DNA from: Anabaena sphaerica FACHB-251
GTDB taxonomy: Bacteria > Cyanobacteriota > Cyanobacteriia > Cyanobacteriales > Nostocaceae
Assembly: GCF_014696825.1 (NCBI RefSeq)
Contig: NZ_JACJQU010000001.1
Coordinates: 372,001-436,000 of the forward strand
DNA: 64,000 nt
Direction of reading: 5' to 3'
The notes below the pieces were generated by a model. That model was given only the letters and a program-made list of their open reading frames with translations. It ran no database searches and was not told the DNA's origin. How positions within the stretch are numbered: the first letter of the stretch is position 1; every line of letters begins with the position of its first letter. Below, one piece after another: positions 44,948 to 54,227 of this stretch. Position numbers and translations under genes: made by a program.

Positions 44948-47134
44948 CTAATTTTTGCCCGCAATAGTGGATATATCTTCTTTTTGCTGCATCACTTCCA
45001 ATTCTAGCTCTGGCTCAGGAGGAAGTAATGGTTCTATTGGTTCAGGTATAGAAACTCGGATATCAGCACCATTAATAATAGCGCCTAACAGTCCTAACTC
45101 AGCTTCTACTAATTGATCAATGGCCTCAGCGAGCATATTTTCTTGTGTATAGTTAGGTCGCGCTACCAGCACTATCCCATCACTATAGGGTTGGATTAAC
45201 AACGGGTCATTGGAAGTGCTGAGAGGATTAGTGTCTAAAATTACTAAATCATAACGTTCACGGGCATCTTGTATCAAGCGGCGCATTTCATTTGATTCCA
45301 TGACAGCCGCAGATTGACGCACAAGACCGATGCTGGGAATAATGTATAGATTTTCTACATCAGGAACTAAGCGAATACAGTCGCTCAAATTGGAATAATA
45401 GTGCAGGGGTTCAATATGGACATAGGAGTCAGGAACAACATTCAGAGATGAAGCGCGGGAGGGCGATCGCAAATCTGTTTCTATAATTAAAGTTCTTTTG
45501 CCAGCTAGTGCGGAAGCTATACCCAAGTTATAAGCACTCACCGTCTTACCTTCTTGGCTACTGACGCTAGTAATTAATATTACCTTAATTTTGTTGCCAC
45601 CAATTCGGCGCAAATTACTGCGAAACTTTTCATAAAACTCTAAATAAGGAGAATCTGGGGAAAGTAGGACTGGTAAATCTTCAGGTTCTAAATCATCCAC
45701 TGGCATCAAAGGCAATTCTCCCAACAGTAGCACATCCCGTTGCTTGAGACTGTCGCGAATATCCTCCTTGGTTTTGAAAGTGCCTTCCAGTGAACCCAAT
45801 AAAAATATCACACCACCACCAATCACAGCACCCAAGAAACCACCGATAGCCAAGGTAAGAGGGACACTCTTGGGTTTGGTAGGCACAGGCATGGGTACTG
45901 GTGGTTTAGCAATGCTGAGACTACCTACAGTTTCTGCTTCTGCCGCTTTCGCATCTATTAGCTTTGCTTGCATTTGATCATATATAGCTTTTTTGAGTCC
46001 TACAGCTTGTTCCAAACGCGATCGCTCTAACTGCTTATTTGGGATGAGAGCAGATTCTCGACGTAATTGCGCTTCCTGTTGAATTTGTTGTTTGAATTGT
46101 TGTTCCAGGGTTTCTCGTTGAGTTTGCAAACCCACCATTTGATTAGCTAATGCTTGTCGCGTGGGATCTAAGCTACTTTGGGTGCGAATACCCATCACAT
46201 TACCCCGTAAGGGAGCCGCCATACCACCACCACCTAACACCTCAGCAGCACGTTGTTGTAGCAATTCTTCAGAGGCTTCTTTCTGGCGCTGTAATTGAAT
46301 CATTGTCGGGTGTTCAGGCCGCAAGTCTTTACGGAGTACGGCTATTTGTGACTCCACTTGATAGATTTGCGATCGCAAATTACCAATAATAGGGTCAGCA
46401 CTCAAAGCCGAAGACACGTAAGCCTGACCAACGGTTAACCCCAACTTATCTTCTAAAGAACGTAGTTGAGCATCAATCCCAGAAATAGTCAGTTGAATTG
46501 CTCTTTGTTGATTTTGACTTGCACTAATTCCACTGAGTAAACTACCACTTTCTGCTGCCAAAAGGGCTGGTCTCTCCTGACGATCATATTGTTCTAGTTT
46601 ATTTTCAGCAGCTTGGAGTTCTCGCTTGGCTTGTGGTAAGAGATCGTTAATTTTTGTAATAATAGCCTTTAATCGCCCACTATTAATGTCGCTGCTTAAG
46701 CGAACCATGACTTTCATTAATTCACCCAATACATCTCTGCCTCTGTTGGCATCAGTATCTTGATAGTAAACTAGAATAAATGGACTTTCAAAATTTCCTG
46801 ATTTGTTTTTACTTGGCAGTTTAATATTCACCTTTGAAGCAATAGTTTTTGGTTTTACTTTTACTTTGTCTGCTACTTCAGTAATAACCTGGTCTGATAG
46901 CAAAACTTGTTCTGTTAATTCTTTACCCTGTTGCAGAATATCAAAAGCTGTTTTCGAGAAAGAAATCGGCGGACCACTGTAGGTCAAAGTACCTTCTACT
47001 AAATAGCTCGCTTGTGGTTCTGGTTGTATAGCTACTACTGTTGAACCAGCTACTACTAAACCAAAACTAGCTATTCCAATCCATTTATATTTTTCAAAAG
47101 CAATAAGATATTTTTTAACAATTGGTGGTGTCAT
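44948..47134 (-). CDS. Wzz/BY-kinase-like polysaccharide chain-length protein
   Basis: A 728-residue membrane protein. N-terminal Wzz domain with a membrane segment at about 19-35 (GIASFGLVVAGSTVVAI), a long periplasmic coiled coil (about 170-400), and a second membrane helix near 425 after a Pro-rich motif (PVPMPVPTKPKSVPL). The cytoplasmic ATPase has EGKTVSAYNLG (about 523-533) and YDLVILDTNPL. It lacks the C-terminal Tyr cluster, so it is probably not a classical tyrosine autokinase. It should control polymer length in exopolysaccharide export with the SLBB protein encoded just upstream. Confidence 0.9.
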   Translation of the reverse strand: MTPPIVKKYLIAFEKYKWIGIASFGLVVAGSTVVAIQPEPQASYLVEGTLTYSGPPISFSKTAFDILQQGKELTEQVLLSDQVITEVADKVKVKPKTIASKVNIKLPSKNKSGNFESPFILVYYQDTDANRGRDVLGELMKVMVRLSSDINSGRLKAIITKINDLLPQAKRELQAAENKLEQYDRQERPALLAAESGSLLSGISASQNQQRAIQLTISGIDAQLRSLEDKLGLTVGQAYVSSALSADPIIGNLRSQIYQVESQIAVLRKDLRPEHPTMIQLQRQKEASEELLQQRAAEVLGGGGMAAPLRGNVMGIRTQSSLDPTRQALANQMVGLQTQRETLEQQFKQQIQQEAQLRRESALIPNKQLERSRLEQAVGLKKAIYDQMQAKLIDAKAAEAETVGSLSIAKPPVPMPVPTKPKSVPLTLAIGGFLGAVIGGGVIFLLGSLEGTFKTKEDIRDSLKQRDVLLLGELPLMPVDDLEPEDLPVLLSPDSPYLEFYEKFRSNLRRIGGNKIKVILITSVSSQEGKTVSAYNLGIASALAGKRTLIIETDLRSPSRASSLNVVPDSYVHIEPLHYYSNLSDCIRLVPDVENLYIIPSIGLVRQSAAVMESNEMRRLIQDARERYDLVILDTNPLSTSNDPLLIQPYSDGIVLVARPNYTQENMLAEAIDQLVEAELGLLGAIINGADIRVSIPEPIEPLLPPEPELELEVMQQKEDISTIAGKN

Positions 47135-47195
47135 AGCGTCTAATTAATTAGTTATTAGTCATTGGGAATGGGCAAGAGGTAAGAGAAGAAATTTC

Positions 47196-47266
47196 TCCCC
47201 ATCTCCCCATCTGCCAATCTACCCATCTGCCCATCTACCCATCTGCCCATCTGCTCATCTCCCATC
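47196..47266. repeat. CCCATCTG/CCCATCTA octamer array
   Basis: About nine imperfect octamer units (CCCATCTG, CCCATCTA, CCAATCTA, CTCATCTC) lie in the 184-base gap between the Wzz-like and SLBB genes. Upstream units read CTCCCCATCTCCCC. The array probably sits in the mRNA leader of the Wzz-like gene. Confidence 0.85.
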
Positions 47267-47318
47267 ACGGTTATAACTAAAAAATTGGTATTATTGATTG
47301 ATTCCCGCTCATATCCTG

Positions 47319-48695
47319 TTACTTGGAACTTCCCCCAAATAAGCCATTACCAAAGTTTTCAAAAAAGCGGATAAATGATTGCACATTAAAATATGGTTGG
47401 GTAATGGTACTCAATAAATTAGTAAGTTTACCAACAAGGTTTCTACCAACAACAGTCACATCATTATCTTGAAGTGCCACATTTTGAGAAGCATCACCAG
47501 CAAGTGCCTTTTTAGCATCAAGTCTTTGAGTAACAGCTTTGCCTTTTTCTGGATCAAACCGAACCAAGGCAATATCTCGAAGATTAGCAGTATTGAGAGG
47601 AACACTTCCCAATACATCTAGAAATGTACTACCATTCGGAAGCGATTGAGTACCAATTCCTCCTCCTGCATAATTTAAAACTCGGACTTTAATCTGGGGT
47701 ACAGCTAAAGTTGAACGTGCCACCAAGTTGCGATCATAACCGTCATCCGTACCAGGTTCACGGCGTGATACAATAATTGCATCCCCATCTTGTAAGCGTA
47801 AGTTAGGTGGTGAACCACCACTTTGTAATGCTGCGTATAAGTCAATATTTCGTGAAACTATGGAACCATCAGTTAACTTACGACGTATTTGCACTTGTCG
47901 TAAGTCTGCGGTCAACGTTGAACCACCAGCTAAGGGCAAAATATCAGTAATTCGAGGCATTGCTGAACCAGCAGAATAAATTCCGGGACGAAATACTTCC
48001 CCAGTAATAGTTACTTGAACTGGGCGCATCTGTGCCAAAGATACTACCACCGGATCACTAGTAATACGACTTAGAGCCAAGCTAATTTTTTCCTGAGCTT
48101 CTTCCACACTCAAGCCTTTGACAGAAAGTTGTCCTACTTGCGGGATAATTATATTACCATCTTGATTAACTGGAGCTTGGAAACTCAAATCAGGACGTTG
48201 CCCAGCCAATGATAAATATATGATTGGATCAATAACATAACGATTTAAGCCAGAGCGGATTTTTGCCTCTGCTTCTTGCAAACTCAAACCTTGCAAAGAC
48301 ACTATTCCCAGGAGCGGTACGACTATATTGCCTTCTGGATTAATCGAGGCTTGAAAACTTAGGTCTGGAAACCTCTGAACTGTAACACCAATAGAATCTC
48401 CAATTCCCAAGCGGTATAACCCAGGGGGACGCTGAACAATAACGGTAAGCGAATCCCCTGTATCTAAAAGATAGCGGTTGAATTGAGGAGAAATATCTTC
48501 ATTTGCATTAGTATTAAGAGCTTTTTCCTCAGAACTAGCTGAAGGTATAGGAAATTCTACTTGTGGTTGTTCTGAAGATTCTACAGGTTGCGCTACAACA
48601 GATTTCACAGATATTGTTAAACCAACACCAACCTGGAGAGTAACAAAAAACAGGGACTTGAATACACGCTTATGATAACGGGGGACTATAAACAT
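47319..48695 (-). CDS. SLBB-domain polysaccharide export protein (Wza-like)
   Basis: A 458-residue secreted outer-membrane export protein. A signal peptide near residues 10-35 ends at VVAQP. Two successive Poly_export-like units repeat the pattern PDLSFQA[SP][IV]N.[ED]GNI..P at about 110-150 and 170-215, an internal duplication. SLBB-type folds follow (VTITGEVFRPGIY, VRVLNYAGGGIGTQSL). It would form the outer pore for exopolysaccharide with the Wzz-like protein. It lies 27 bases after the exosortase-associated gene. Confidence 0.9.
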   Translation of the reverse strand: MFIVPRYHKRVFKSLFFVTLQVGVGLTISVKSVVAQPVESSEQPQVEFPIPSASSEEKALNTNANEDISPQFNRYLLDTGDSLTVIVQRPPGLYRLGIGDSIGVTVQRFPDLSFQASINPEGNIVVPLLGIVSLQGLSLQEAEAKIRSGLNRYVIDPIIYLSLAGQRPDLSFQAPVNQDGNIIIPQVGQLSVKGLSVEEAQEKISLALSRITSDPVVVSLAQMRPVQVTITGEVFRPGIYSAGSAMPRITDILPLAGGSTLTADLRQVQIRRKLTDGSIVSRNIDLYAALQSGGSPPNLRLQDGDAIIVSRREPGTDDGYDRNLVARSTLAVPQIKVRVLNYAGGGIGTQSLPNGSTFLDVLGSVPLNTANLRDIALVRFDPEKGKAVTQRLDAKKALAGDASQNVALQDNDVTVVGRNLVGKLTNLLSTITQPYFNVQSFIRFFENFGNGLFGGSSK

Positions 48696-48722
48696 CAGTG
48701 TAGTATGGTTAAATAAAATACT

Positions 48723-49463
48723 TTACATAATTACTGCCATCAATGCGGCTTGGACTTTTTTACCCAGAGACTCAAGTGTAGTCCAGGATGTTTCCACCTG
48801 TCCAAAAGATTCCATTGGTATCAAAATGCTTACAGCCACCCAAGGAACACGCTTTTTTTGCCATTGTGCCAATTGGTCTGCTATAAACCAGTTAACAGGT
48901 GATAAAGTACCACCATCGGGCATCGCGTACCATTGTAAAACAGCAAAAGTTTGTTGTTGTGTCGTAGCCCGAAAAAATCTAGCCTTGACTTTTGTAGCCG
49001 CATGAGAATCTGATCTAGAGGCTGGTTTAACAATAAATTCCGCAGCACGATATTGAGCTATATCCCATTTTCCCCAGCGAGATTTGCCCCAACCCTCAAT
49101 ATCTGTCCACTCCACTTCTGGTTGGTCTCTAGGTCCATTTTGTGGTAGCAACAGCAGTATGGATTCAACAGATGAATCTTTTTGCTGGAGTATTTGCAAA
49201 GACCACTTATTTCCGCCAACTGGTGTTTCTGACTGTTCCCTAGTTTGCCACCCTGGTATACTTAATCCCCCTTGACGGAGATTTTTCAATTTCTGGAGTT
49301 GATGAACTGGTGGTGGTTGCTTCCATTGCCACTTTCCTGTTAGATATCCAGGAACTGTTCCCACTCCTAACAGTAGTAGCAGTAATATTAGCACTGCTAC
49401 CTGACTCCATTGCTGTTCCTTGAAGAATTTGGATAAGGAAATCATAAGTAAAATTTCCAACAT
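48723..49463 (-). CDS. cyanoexosortase A system-associated protein
   Basis: A 246-residue protein with one N-terminal membrane helix (VAVLILLLLLLGVGTVPGYL) and a periplasmic domain containing WQTREQSETPVGGNKWSLQIL, DQPEVEWTDIEGWGKSRWG and a C-terminal VPWVAVSILIPMESFGQVETSW. It matches the partner protein next to cyanoexosortase A genes, comparable to EpsI/DUF3485 proteins of other exosortase systems. The frame starts at ATG 49463; an internal ATG at 49445 is possible. It lies 127 bases downstream of the exosortase gene. Confidence 0.82.
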   Translation of the reverse strand: MLEILLMISLSKFFKEQQWSQVAVLILLLLLLGVGTVPGYLTGKWQWKQPPPVHQLQKLKNLRQGGLSIPGWQTREQSETPVGGNKWSLQILQQKDSSVESILLLLPQNGPRDQPEVEWTDIEGWGKSRWGKWDIAQYRAAEFIVKPASRSDSHAATKVKARFFRATTQQQTFAVLQWYAMPDGGTLSPVNWFIADQLAQWQKKRVPWVAVSILIPMESFGQVETSWTTLESLGKKVQAALMAVIM

Positions 49464-49590
49464 TTAGACAGTATTGTACTGTATAAAATGAGCAAATATT
49501 TCTTTTAGCTTTGCTTATCTACGAGACTTTATGCAAATGCTCTCAAGGGTGTAGCATATAGAGGTAATTTTTTAATGTCCACTCCCTTCT

Positions 49591-50493
49591 TCATACTGAT
49601 TCGGCTTCCTGTTCTGACTGAGTTGCTGGTGCTTCTGAGACATTACTATTCATCCAATTTAGCAAAGGCACTAGTAATAACAGCATACCAGCAGAGTATA
49701 GGTCGCCACCCCAACTGTCATGCAGCCATACAAAAGCCCCCTCTTGACCGGTACCATGAAAGAAGGTCAATAAAGTATTACGAATGATATTGGCAGTCAC
49801 ACTGATGACCACAGCAACGGATAAAAAACTGCAAGTTATGCGTCGTGAAGATAAGGTATCTGTCCAATACAGTAGCATCAAGCTGACATAGAGGGTAGTA
49901 AATAACATTTTCAAACCTGCACAATAGGGGGCTACTTCCACAATTCTTCCACCCACGTATAAGTTTATTCCATCTAGTACAACGTTCATGCCAAACTGAT
50001 TGAGGATGAAGGCTGCTGTACCAGCGATAAAGCTTTGGAGAGGAAATGTATAGGGAGCTATTAGGTAAGGTAATGCTGTTGGCGTAGCTAAAAATACTAG
50101 CAAAAGGGGAAATCCCTGCAATTTTAAGCCTGGTATGCCCTTGAACCATAAGCATAGTCCTGCCAGTATCACCGGCAAGGAAAGATTAACCCATTCGGCT
50201 ACACCACTGAGATAAAAAATCACGCCTATTATGAATAAGGTAATGCTGACAGGATGGGTAATATTTGGTAGACGTTGCCACTGTTTGCGGTTTGTCCAAG
50301 CTATGTAACCAGCAAACGGTATACCAATTATACCGTGACTAAAATATTCATGTTCTATACTGATACTTTTGTGTAACCAACCATCTATCCAATGCAGCAA
50401 TATGGGAGCATAAAGCAGGAGCAAAATTCCTAAAATGCCTAAGTTTAAAAGTTGGGCTGTGTTGCGGGGTTTAATTTGTTGCTGGAGTGCCAT
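49591..50493 (-). CDS. crtA: cyanoexosortase A
   Basis: A 300-residue polytopic membrane transpeptidase with about eight helices. The catalytic Cys191 is in VEVAPYCAGLKML, Arg238 in VTANIIRNTLL and His258 in WLHDSWGGD: the full exosortase triad. Exosortases cut PEP-CTERM-like sorting signals and transfer the protein, probably to exported polysaccharide. The surrounding genes (associated protein, SLBB exporter, Wzz-like, aminotransferase) fit that view. No PEP-CTERM target gene is seen next to it. Here crtA means cyanoexosortase, not the carotenoid gene. Confidence 0.92.
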   Translation of the reverse strand: MALQQQIKPRNTAQLLNLGILGILLLLYAPILLHWIDGWLHKSISIEHEYFSHGIIGIPFAGYIAWTNRKQWQRLPNITHPVSITLFIIGVIFYLSGVAEWVNLSLPVILAGLCLWFKGIPGLKLQGFPLLLVFLATPTALPYLIAPYTFPLQSFIAGTAAFILNQFGMNVVLDGINLYVGGRIVEVAPYCAGLKMLFTTLYVSLMLLYWTDTLSSRRITCSFLSVAVVISVTANIIRNTLLTFFHGTGQEGAFVWLHDSWGGDLYSAGMLLLLVPLLNWMNSNVSEAPATQSEQEAESV

Positions 50494-50562
50494 AGGTTTA
50501 ATTCAAAATTCAAAATTGCTATTAATACTAGTTAGTGGGGAAATAGATTATTTAAATCAACG

Positions 50563-51705
50563 TTAGGTTTTGGCAGATTTCACAATTGAAGTAATAGCAG
50601 TTATAACTTCTGTGATTTGACTATTGTTCAAGCCGGGGTACATGGGCAAGGATAATATTTGTTGAGATAGTTGTTCTGATTGAGGGAAGTCTCCTTGTTG
50701 ATAACCTAAATAACTAAATGCGGGCTGAAGATGGCAGGGAATTGGGTAATGAATGCCGGTTTGAATTCCTGCTGCGGTCAATTTTTCTTGTATTTGTTGA
50801 CGTTTGATGGGACAAGAATCATCAATTTTGATGACATAAAGATGATATATGTGTCCTGTACCGCTTTGGTTTTGCATAGGAATCATACCAGCAGAGGCTA
50901 AGGGTGCTAGTTCTATATCATACCTCTGAGCAATGGCCAGGCGCTCGCTGTTCCACTGAGATAAATATGGTAATTTTTGGTGTAAAACTGCTGCTTGCAA
51001 GGTATCTAAGCGGCTATTAGTTCCTGGTTCGATATGCACATACTTTTGAGATGAGCCATAATTCCGCAAGCGTCGCATTTTTGCCGCGACTTCTGAATCT
51101 CGCGTCAGCAGCATTCCTCCATCCCCAAAAGCCCCTAAATTCTTACTGGGATAGAAACTAAATGCTGCTGCGATACCTACCGAACCGGCTATATATCCTT
51201 CCCGTTCTGCTAGATGTGCTTGGGCTGCATCCTCAAAGATTAAAACTTTATAAGTATTGGCAAAGTCTAATAATTGACTCGGAGATACCATTTGTCCATA
51301 GAGATGTACGGGAATAATGGCTTTGGTTTGGGGAGTAATGGCTTTAGCAGCGGCTTCCAAGTCAATTAAGGCTGTTTGGGGGTCACAATCTACTAAAATT
51401 GGTGTAGCTCCAGCACTGACTACACCGATGAGTGTGGCTACAAAGGTATTAGCTGGTAAAATGACTTCATCACCAGCACCGATGTTACAAGCTTGCAAAC
51501 CAAGAGCGATCGCATCAGTTCCAGATGCGACACCAATTCCGTACTCTGTACCCGATGCGGCTGCAAAGGCTGCCTCAAAATTTGATACAGCTTGCCCTAA
51601 AATAAAATCTCCCTTTGTCAATACATCTTCAATTGCAACAAGCAATTGAGATTGCATTGGCTGATGTTGTAAATTCAGGTCTACAAAAGGAACTTTAATA
51701 GTCAT
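50563..51705 (-). CDS. DegT/DnrJ/EryC1/StrS aminotransferase
   Basis: A 380-residue PLP enzyme. Lys188 in FSFYPSKNLGAFGDGG forms the Schiff base; VASGTDAIALGLQA, VILPANTFVAT, FEDAAQAHLAE and NSRLDTLQAAVL are family motifs. It transaminates a keto-sugar nucleotide for amino sugars in surface polysaccharide. It is the first gene of the leftward exosortase cluster, 69 bases from the exosortase gene, and would supply an amino sugar for the exported polymer. Confidence 0.9.
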   Translation of the reverse strand: MTIKVPFVDLNLQHQPMQSQLLVAIEDVLTKGDFILGQAVSNFEAAFAAASGTEYGIGVASGTDAIALGLQACNIGAGDEVILPANTFVATLIGVVSAGATPILVDCDPQTALIDLEAAAKAITPQTKAIIPVHLYGQMVSPSQLLDFANTYKVLIFEDAAQAHLAEREGYIAGSVGIAAAFSFYPSKNLGAFGDGGMLLTRDSEVAAKMRRLRNYGSSQKYVHIEPGTNSRLDTLQAAVLHQKLPYLSQWNSERLAIAQRYDIELAPLASAGMIPMQNQSGTGHIYHLYVIKIDDSCPIKRQQIQEKLTAAGIQTGIHYPIPCHLQPAFSYLGYQQGDFPQSEQLSQQILSLPMYPGLNNSQITEVITAITSIVKSAKT

Positions 51706-52494
51706 CTGATCTCTTACCTGGTAGTATCAAAAATTCAGTAGCACTATCATATCTCACAAAATGTAATACATTTTCGATTTCATATATAGGTATGATCCAA
51801 TCAAAGTTTTCAAAATATAGGGAAATTTTGATGAAATTTAAAATTTTATCACTCAAAAATAACTAACTATTCAAACTCAATTCAACAGCCATATACAGAC
51901 TTTTCAGCAAACGGTAGAAATTGATTGCTGTATTCAAAAGCATTTTTATACAGTAGAAATTCTGGCTCTATCGATCCTTTGATGGCATCGAATAATAAAT
52001 AAAAGGCCATTATGGGCTATAATCCTTGCCATGAATGGGTTTTAAGGTTTTAAGATTTCCTATAAGCCTTTGATTTTAACGCTGTACCATAAAAGCAACG
52101 CAAGAACCAAAATTCTGAAGATTGGATCTAAATTAATCACCAGTATCTAATAAATTTTACAATACTCCCTCACCAATATCCATAACTACAGCGTAATGCG
52201 GGGCAATAAAGTACAAAATTGAGTGACAAAGCCATGAACCTAAAGAGTTGCACTGCTGACTTCTGTACCGAGTTGTGCCAGAACGTCTCTACTGACTGCT
52301 GTCCTGCGGGCATAGCTGCGCTTAAGGCGCAGTCTGCCGTTGGACTGATGCTGCTTGCTGTCCGCAAAAAATTTTTTTTTCAAACTTGTTAATCAAATGT
52401 GAAATTGGGGAATGCTGAGAAATAGGAAATAGTAACCTGATGCCAGCGGTTACATAACTTACAGTATCTAGGAAGTATCAAAATAACAGTACCA
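51706..52494. other. intergenic stretch with degenerate repeats
   Basis: This 789-base region lies between the divergent aminotransferase and GAF-kinase genes. The left two thirds is AT-rich with nothing recognised. At about 52270-52370 it holds the half-repeat GAACGTCTCTAC, the palindrome TGCGCTTAAGGCGCA (52318-52332) and a run of T. These read as degraded dispersed repeats. The 65-codon minus-strand frame there lacks protein features. Promoters for both flanking genes should lie here. Confidence 0.5.
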
Positions 52495-54072
52495 ATGATA
52501 GAGCCTGAAAACAAACTATTTGCCCCCAATGATGGTTGGAACTCTTTAGAAACAAAAGAACAACAACGCATCAAAGTATTGTCAGATTTAGGTTTACGCC
52601 AACCAGAAACAATTCCGGTATTTGAAGAAGCCACTCAAACAGCTGCCCACTTTTTGGCAGCAGAAATTTCTATTTTGGGATTTATAGACCAAGAAATTCA
52701 CTGGTTCAAATCATCAGTGGGTTTATCAAGATTAGGACTCATGAATGATCTGGCACAAAGCCGTCAATTATTACGTTGGGATTCCTTTTGCTCCCAGGTG
52801 GTAGAGAATTCGCAAATATTAGTTATTAATGATACGAAAGATATAACAAATACACAAATATCTACCAGTAAGTTGGTGCAAAATTATGGCATCCGGTCTT
52901 ACTTAGGAGCGCCATTAATTGAGGCTTCCGGCTATTGCTTAGGTGCATTAGCAGTGATGGATCGCAAGCCACGCAATTTCACAGAGCGAGAGATTGAGTT
53001 TTTGCAAATTATCGCTCGTTGGAGCATGAGTGAATTTGAACGCAACCGATTGTTACAAGGTAAATCACACAACAACACTATTAAAAGTATTCCTAGTAAA
53101 AGTATTCCTAGTAAAAGTATTCCTAGCTTGCCATTTCAGGAAAAACAGGCAATTGACTTGAGAATTGCTCCACCCATTCTAGAAACTGTTTCTAATTCTA
53201 CTCAGCATCTGAAACTGGAACTTTTAGGCCAGCTAACTCAAGAGTTGCGTACACCCTTAACATCTGTACTGGGGATGGCTGGTGTTCTGGCACGTGAAAT
53301 TTATGGGCCTTTAACAACTAAGCAGCGAGAATATCTAGAGATTATCCAACACAGTGGACGCTACTTACTTTCCTTAGTCAATGAAATTACTGAACTAGGA
53401 ACATTAAGTGAGAATTCAAATGTGCTGAACTTAGCTCCTGTAGATATTGAAATGCTGTGCCAACAAGCTATCAACACTCTATCAGAAGTGGCTGTCCGTC
53501 GTGATCAAGATATTCGCCTGTCTATAGAACCTGGACACAATCGCATTTGTCCTTTAGATAAAGATAAGGTGCGACAAATTTTGTATCACCTGTTGTTTAG
53601 CATTGTTCAACTTTCTGCTACAGGTAGCATTGTTCATGTTCACGTTTCTTACAAAGAAAATAAGCTCTGCATTACTATTTGGGTTTCCCATCCGTGGTTA
53701 GAAGATGGAATTACTGAAATTGATCCTTACTTACGCCTCAATTCCTTGTCCATATTGGACATCTTGGGTGAGTCAGGAAAGTACGATTTTTATTTAGAAA
53801 ATCAGGAGAATGTACCAATAATTTTGGAAAATTCACCAAATTGGATTGAACAGCAATTAGGAATACTGGTTAATCGTTCAGACAAGGATTTAGCTAATGA
53901 ATCGGCTAATCTGTCTCGTGAAAGACTAGGCTTATTACTCAGCTGTCATTTGGCAGAACTACACGGCGGCCAAATTTCCATTCAAGGTTCCTCAGAATCA
54001 GGATACCGTCATGTGATTTCTTTGCCACTGCAATCGGCGAATACTGCTCCAATCATCAATGATGTCTATTGA
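52495..54072 (+). CDS. GAF-domain histidine kinase-like protein without phosphoacceptor His
   Basis: A 525-residue protein. A GAF domain spans about 38-187 (VFEEATQTAAHFLAAEISIL ... CLGALAVMDRKPR). A linker holds three SIPSK units at 198-211. A HisKA-like helix hairpin spans about 240-305, and a degenerate ATPase domain about 330-515. In the H-box (T-Q-E-L-R-T-P-L) the His is replaced by Gln249 (codon CAA at 53239). The N-box Asn residues and the DxGxG G1 box are also absent, although LAELHGGQISIQGS near the end is kept. It is probably a pseudokinase that senses or scaffolds rather than phosphorylates. Confidence 0.82.
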   Translation: MIEPENKLFAPNDGWNSLETKEQQRIKVLSDLGLRQPETIPVFEEATQTAAHFLAAEISILGFIDQEIHWFKSSVGLSRLGLMNDLAQSRQLLRWDSFCSQVVENSQILVINDTKDITNTQISTSKLVQNYGIRSYLGAPLIEASGYCLGALAVMDRKPRNFTEREIEFLQIIARWSMSEFERNRLLQGKSHNNTIKSIPSKSIPSKSIPSLPFQEKQAIDLRIAPPILETVSNSTQHLKLELLGQLTQELRTPLTSVLGMAGVLAREIYGPLTTKQREYLEIIQHSGRYLLSLVNEITELGTLSENSNVLNLAPVDIEMLCQQAINTLSEVAVRRDQDIRLSIEPGHNRICPLDKDKVRQILYHLLFSIVQLSATGSIVHVHVSYKENKLCITIWVSHPWLEDGITEIDPYLRLNSLSILDILGESGKYDFYLENQENVPIILENSPNWIEQQLGILVNRSDKDLANESANLSRERLGLLLSCHLAELHGGQISIQGSSESGYRHVISLPLQSANTAPIINDVY

Positions 54073-54227
54073 CCCCAGTCTAAAGACACGGCTTTCAGCC
54101 AGCTTTCTGGTAACAAACGCCCAATTGCTCAATTATTAATGGTGGTTGTTATCTTTGTATTCCAACCCAGATTATCATTGAAGGCCAAGTTCTGCACATT
54201 GGTCGCTAGTTGATAACAACCTTGTTT

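Noticed and set aside
36660-45460. HIP1-free stretch as proof of recent gene transfer
   Set aside because: I saw no HIP1 octamer here by eye, but the stretch includes aroC's start, psbA and cofG, which are core genes, so absence alone is not evidence of transfer.
44948-47134. Active BY-type tyrosine autokinase
   Set aside because: The C-terminal Tyr cluster needed for autophosphorylation is absent, so only a chain-length and ATPase role is claimed.
52170-52367. 65-codon minus-strand frame
   Set aside because: It crosses degraded repeats (GAACGTCTCTAC, TGCGCTTAAGGCGCA) and has no conserved features.
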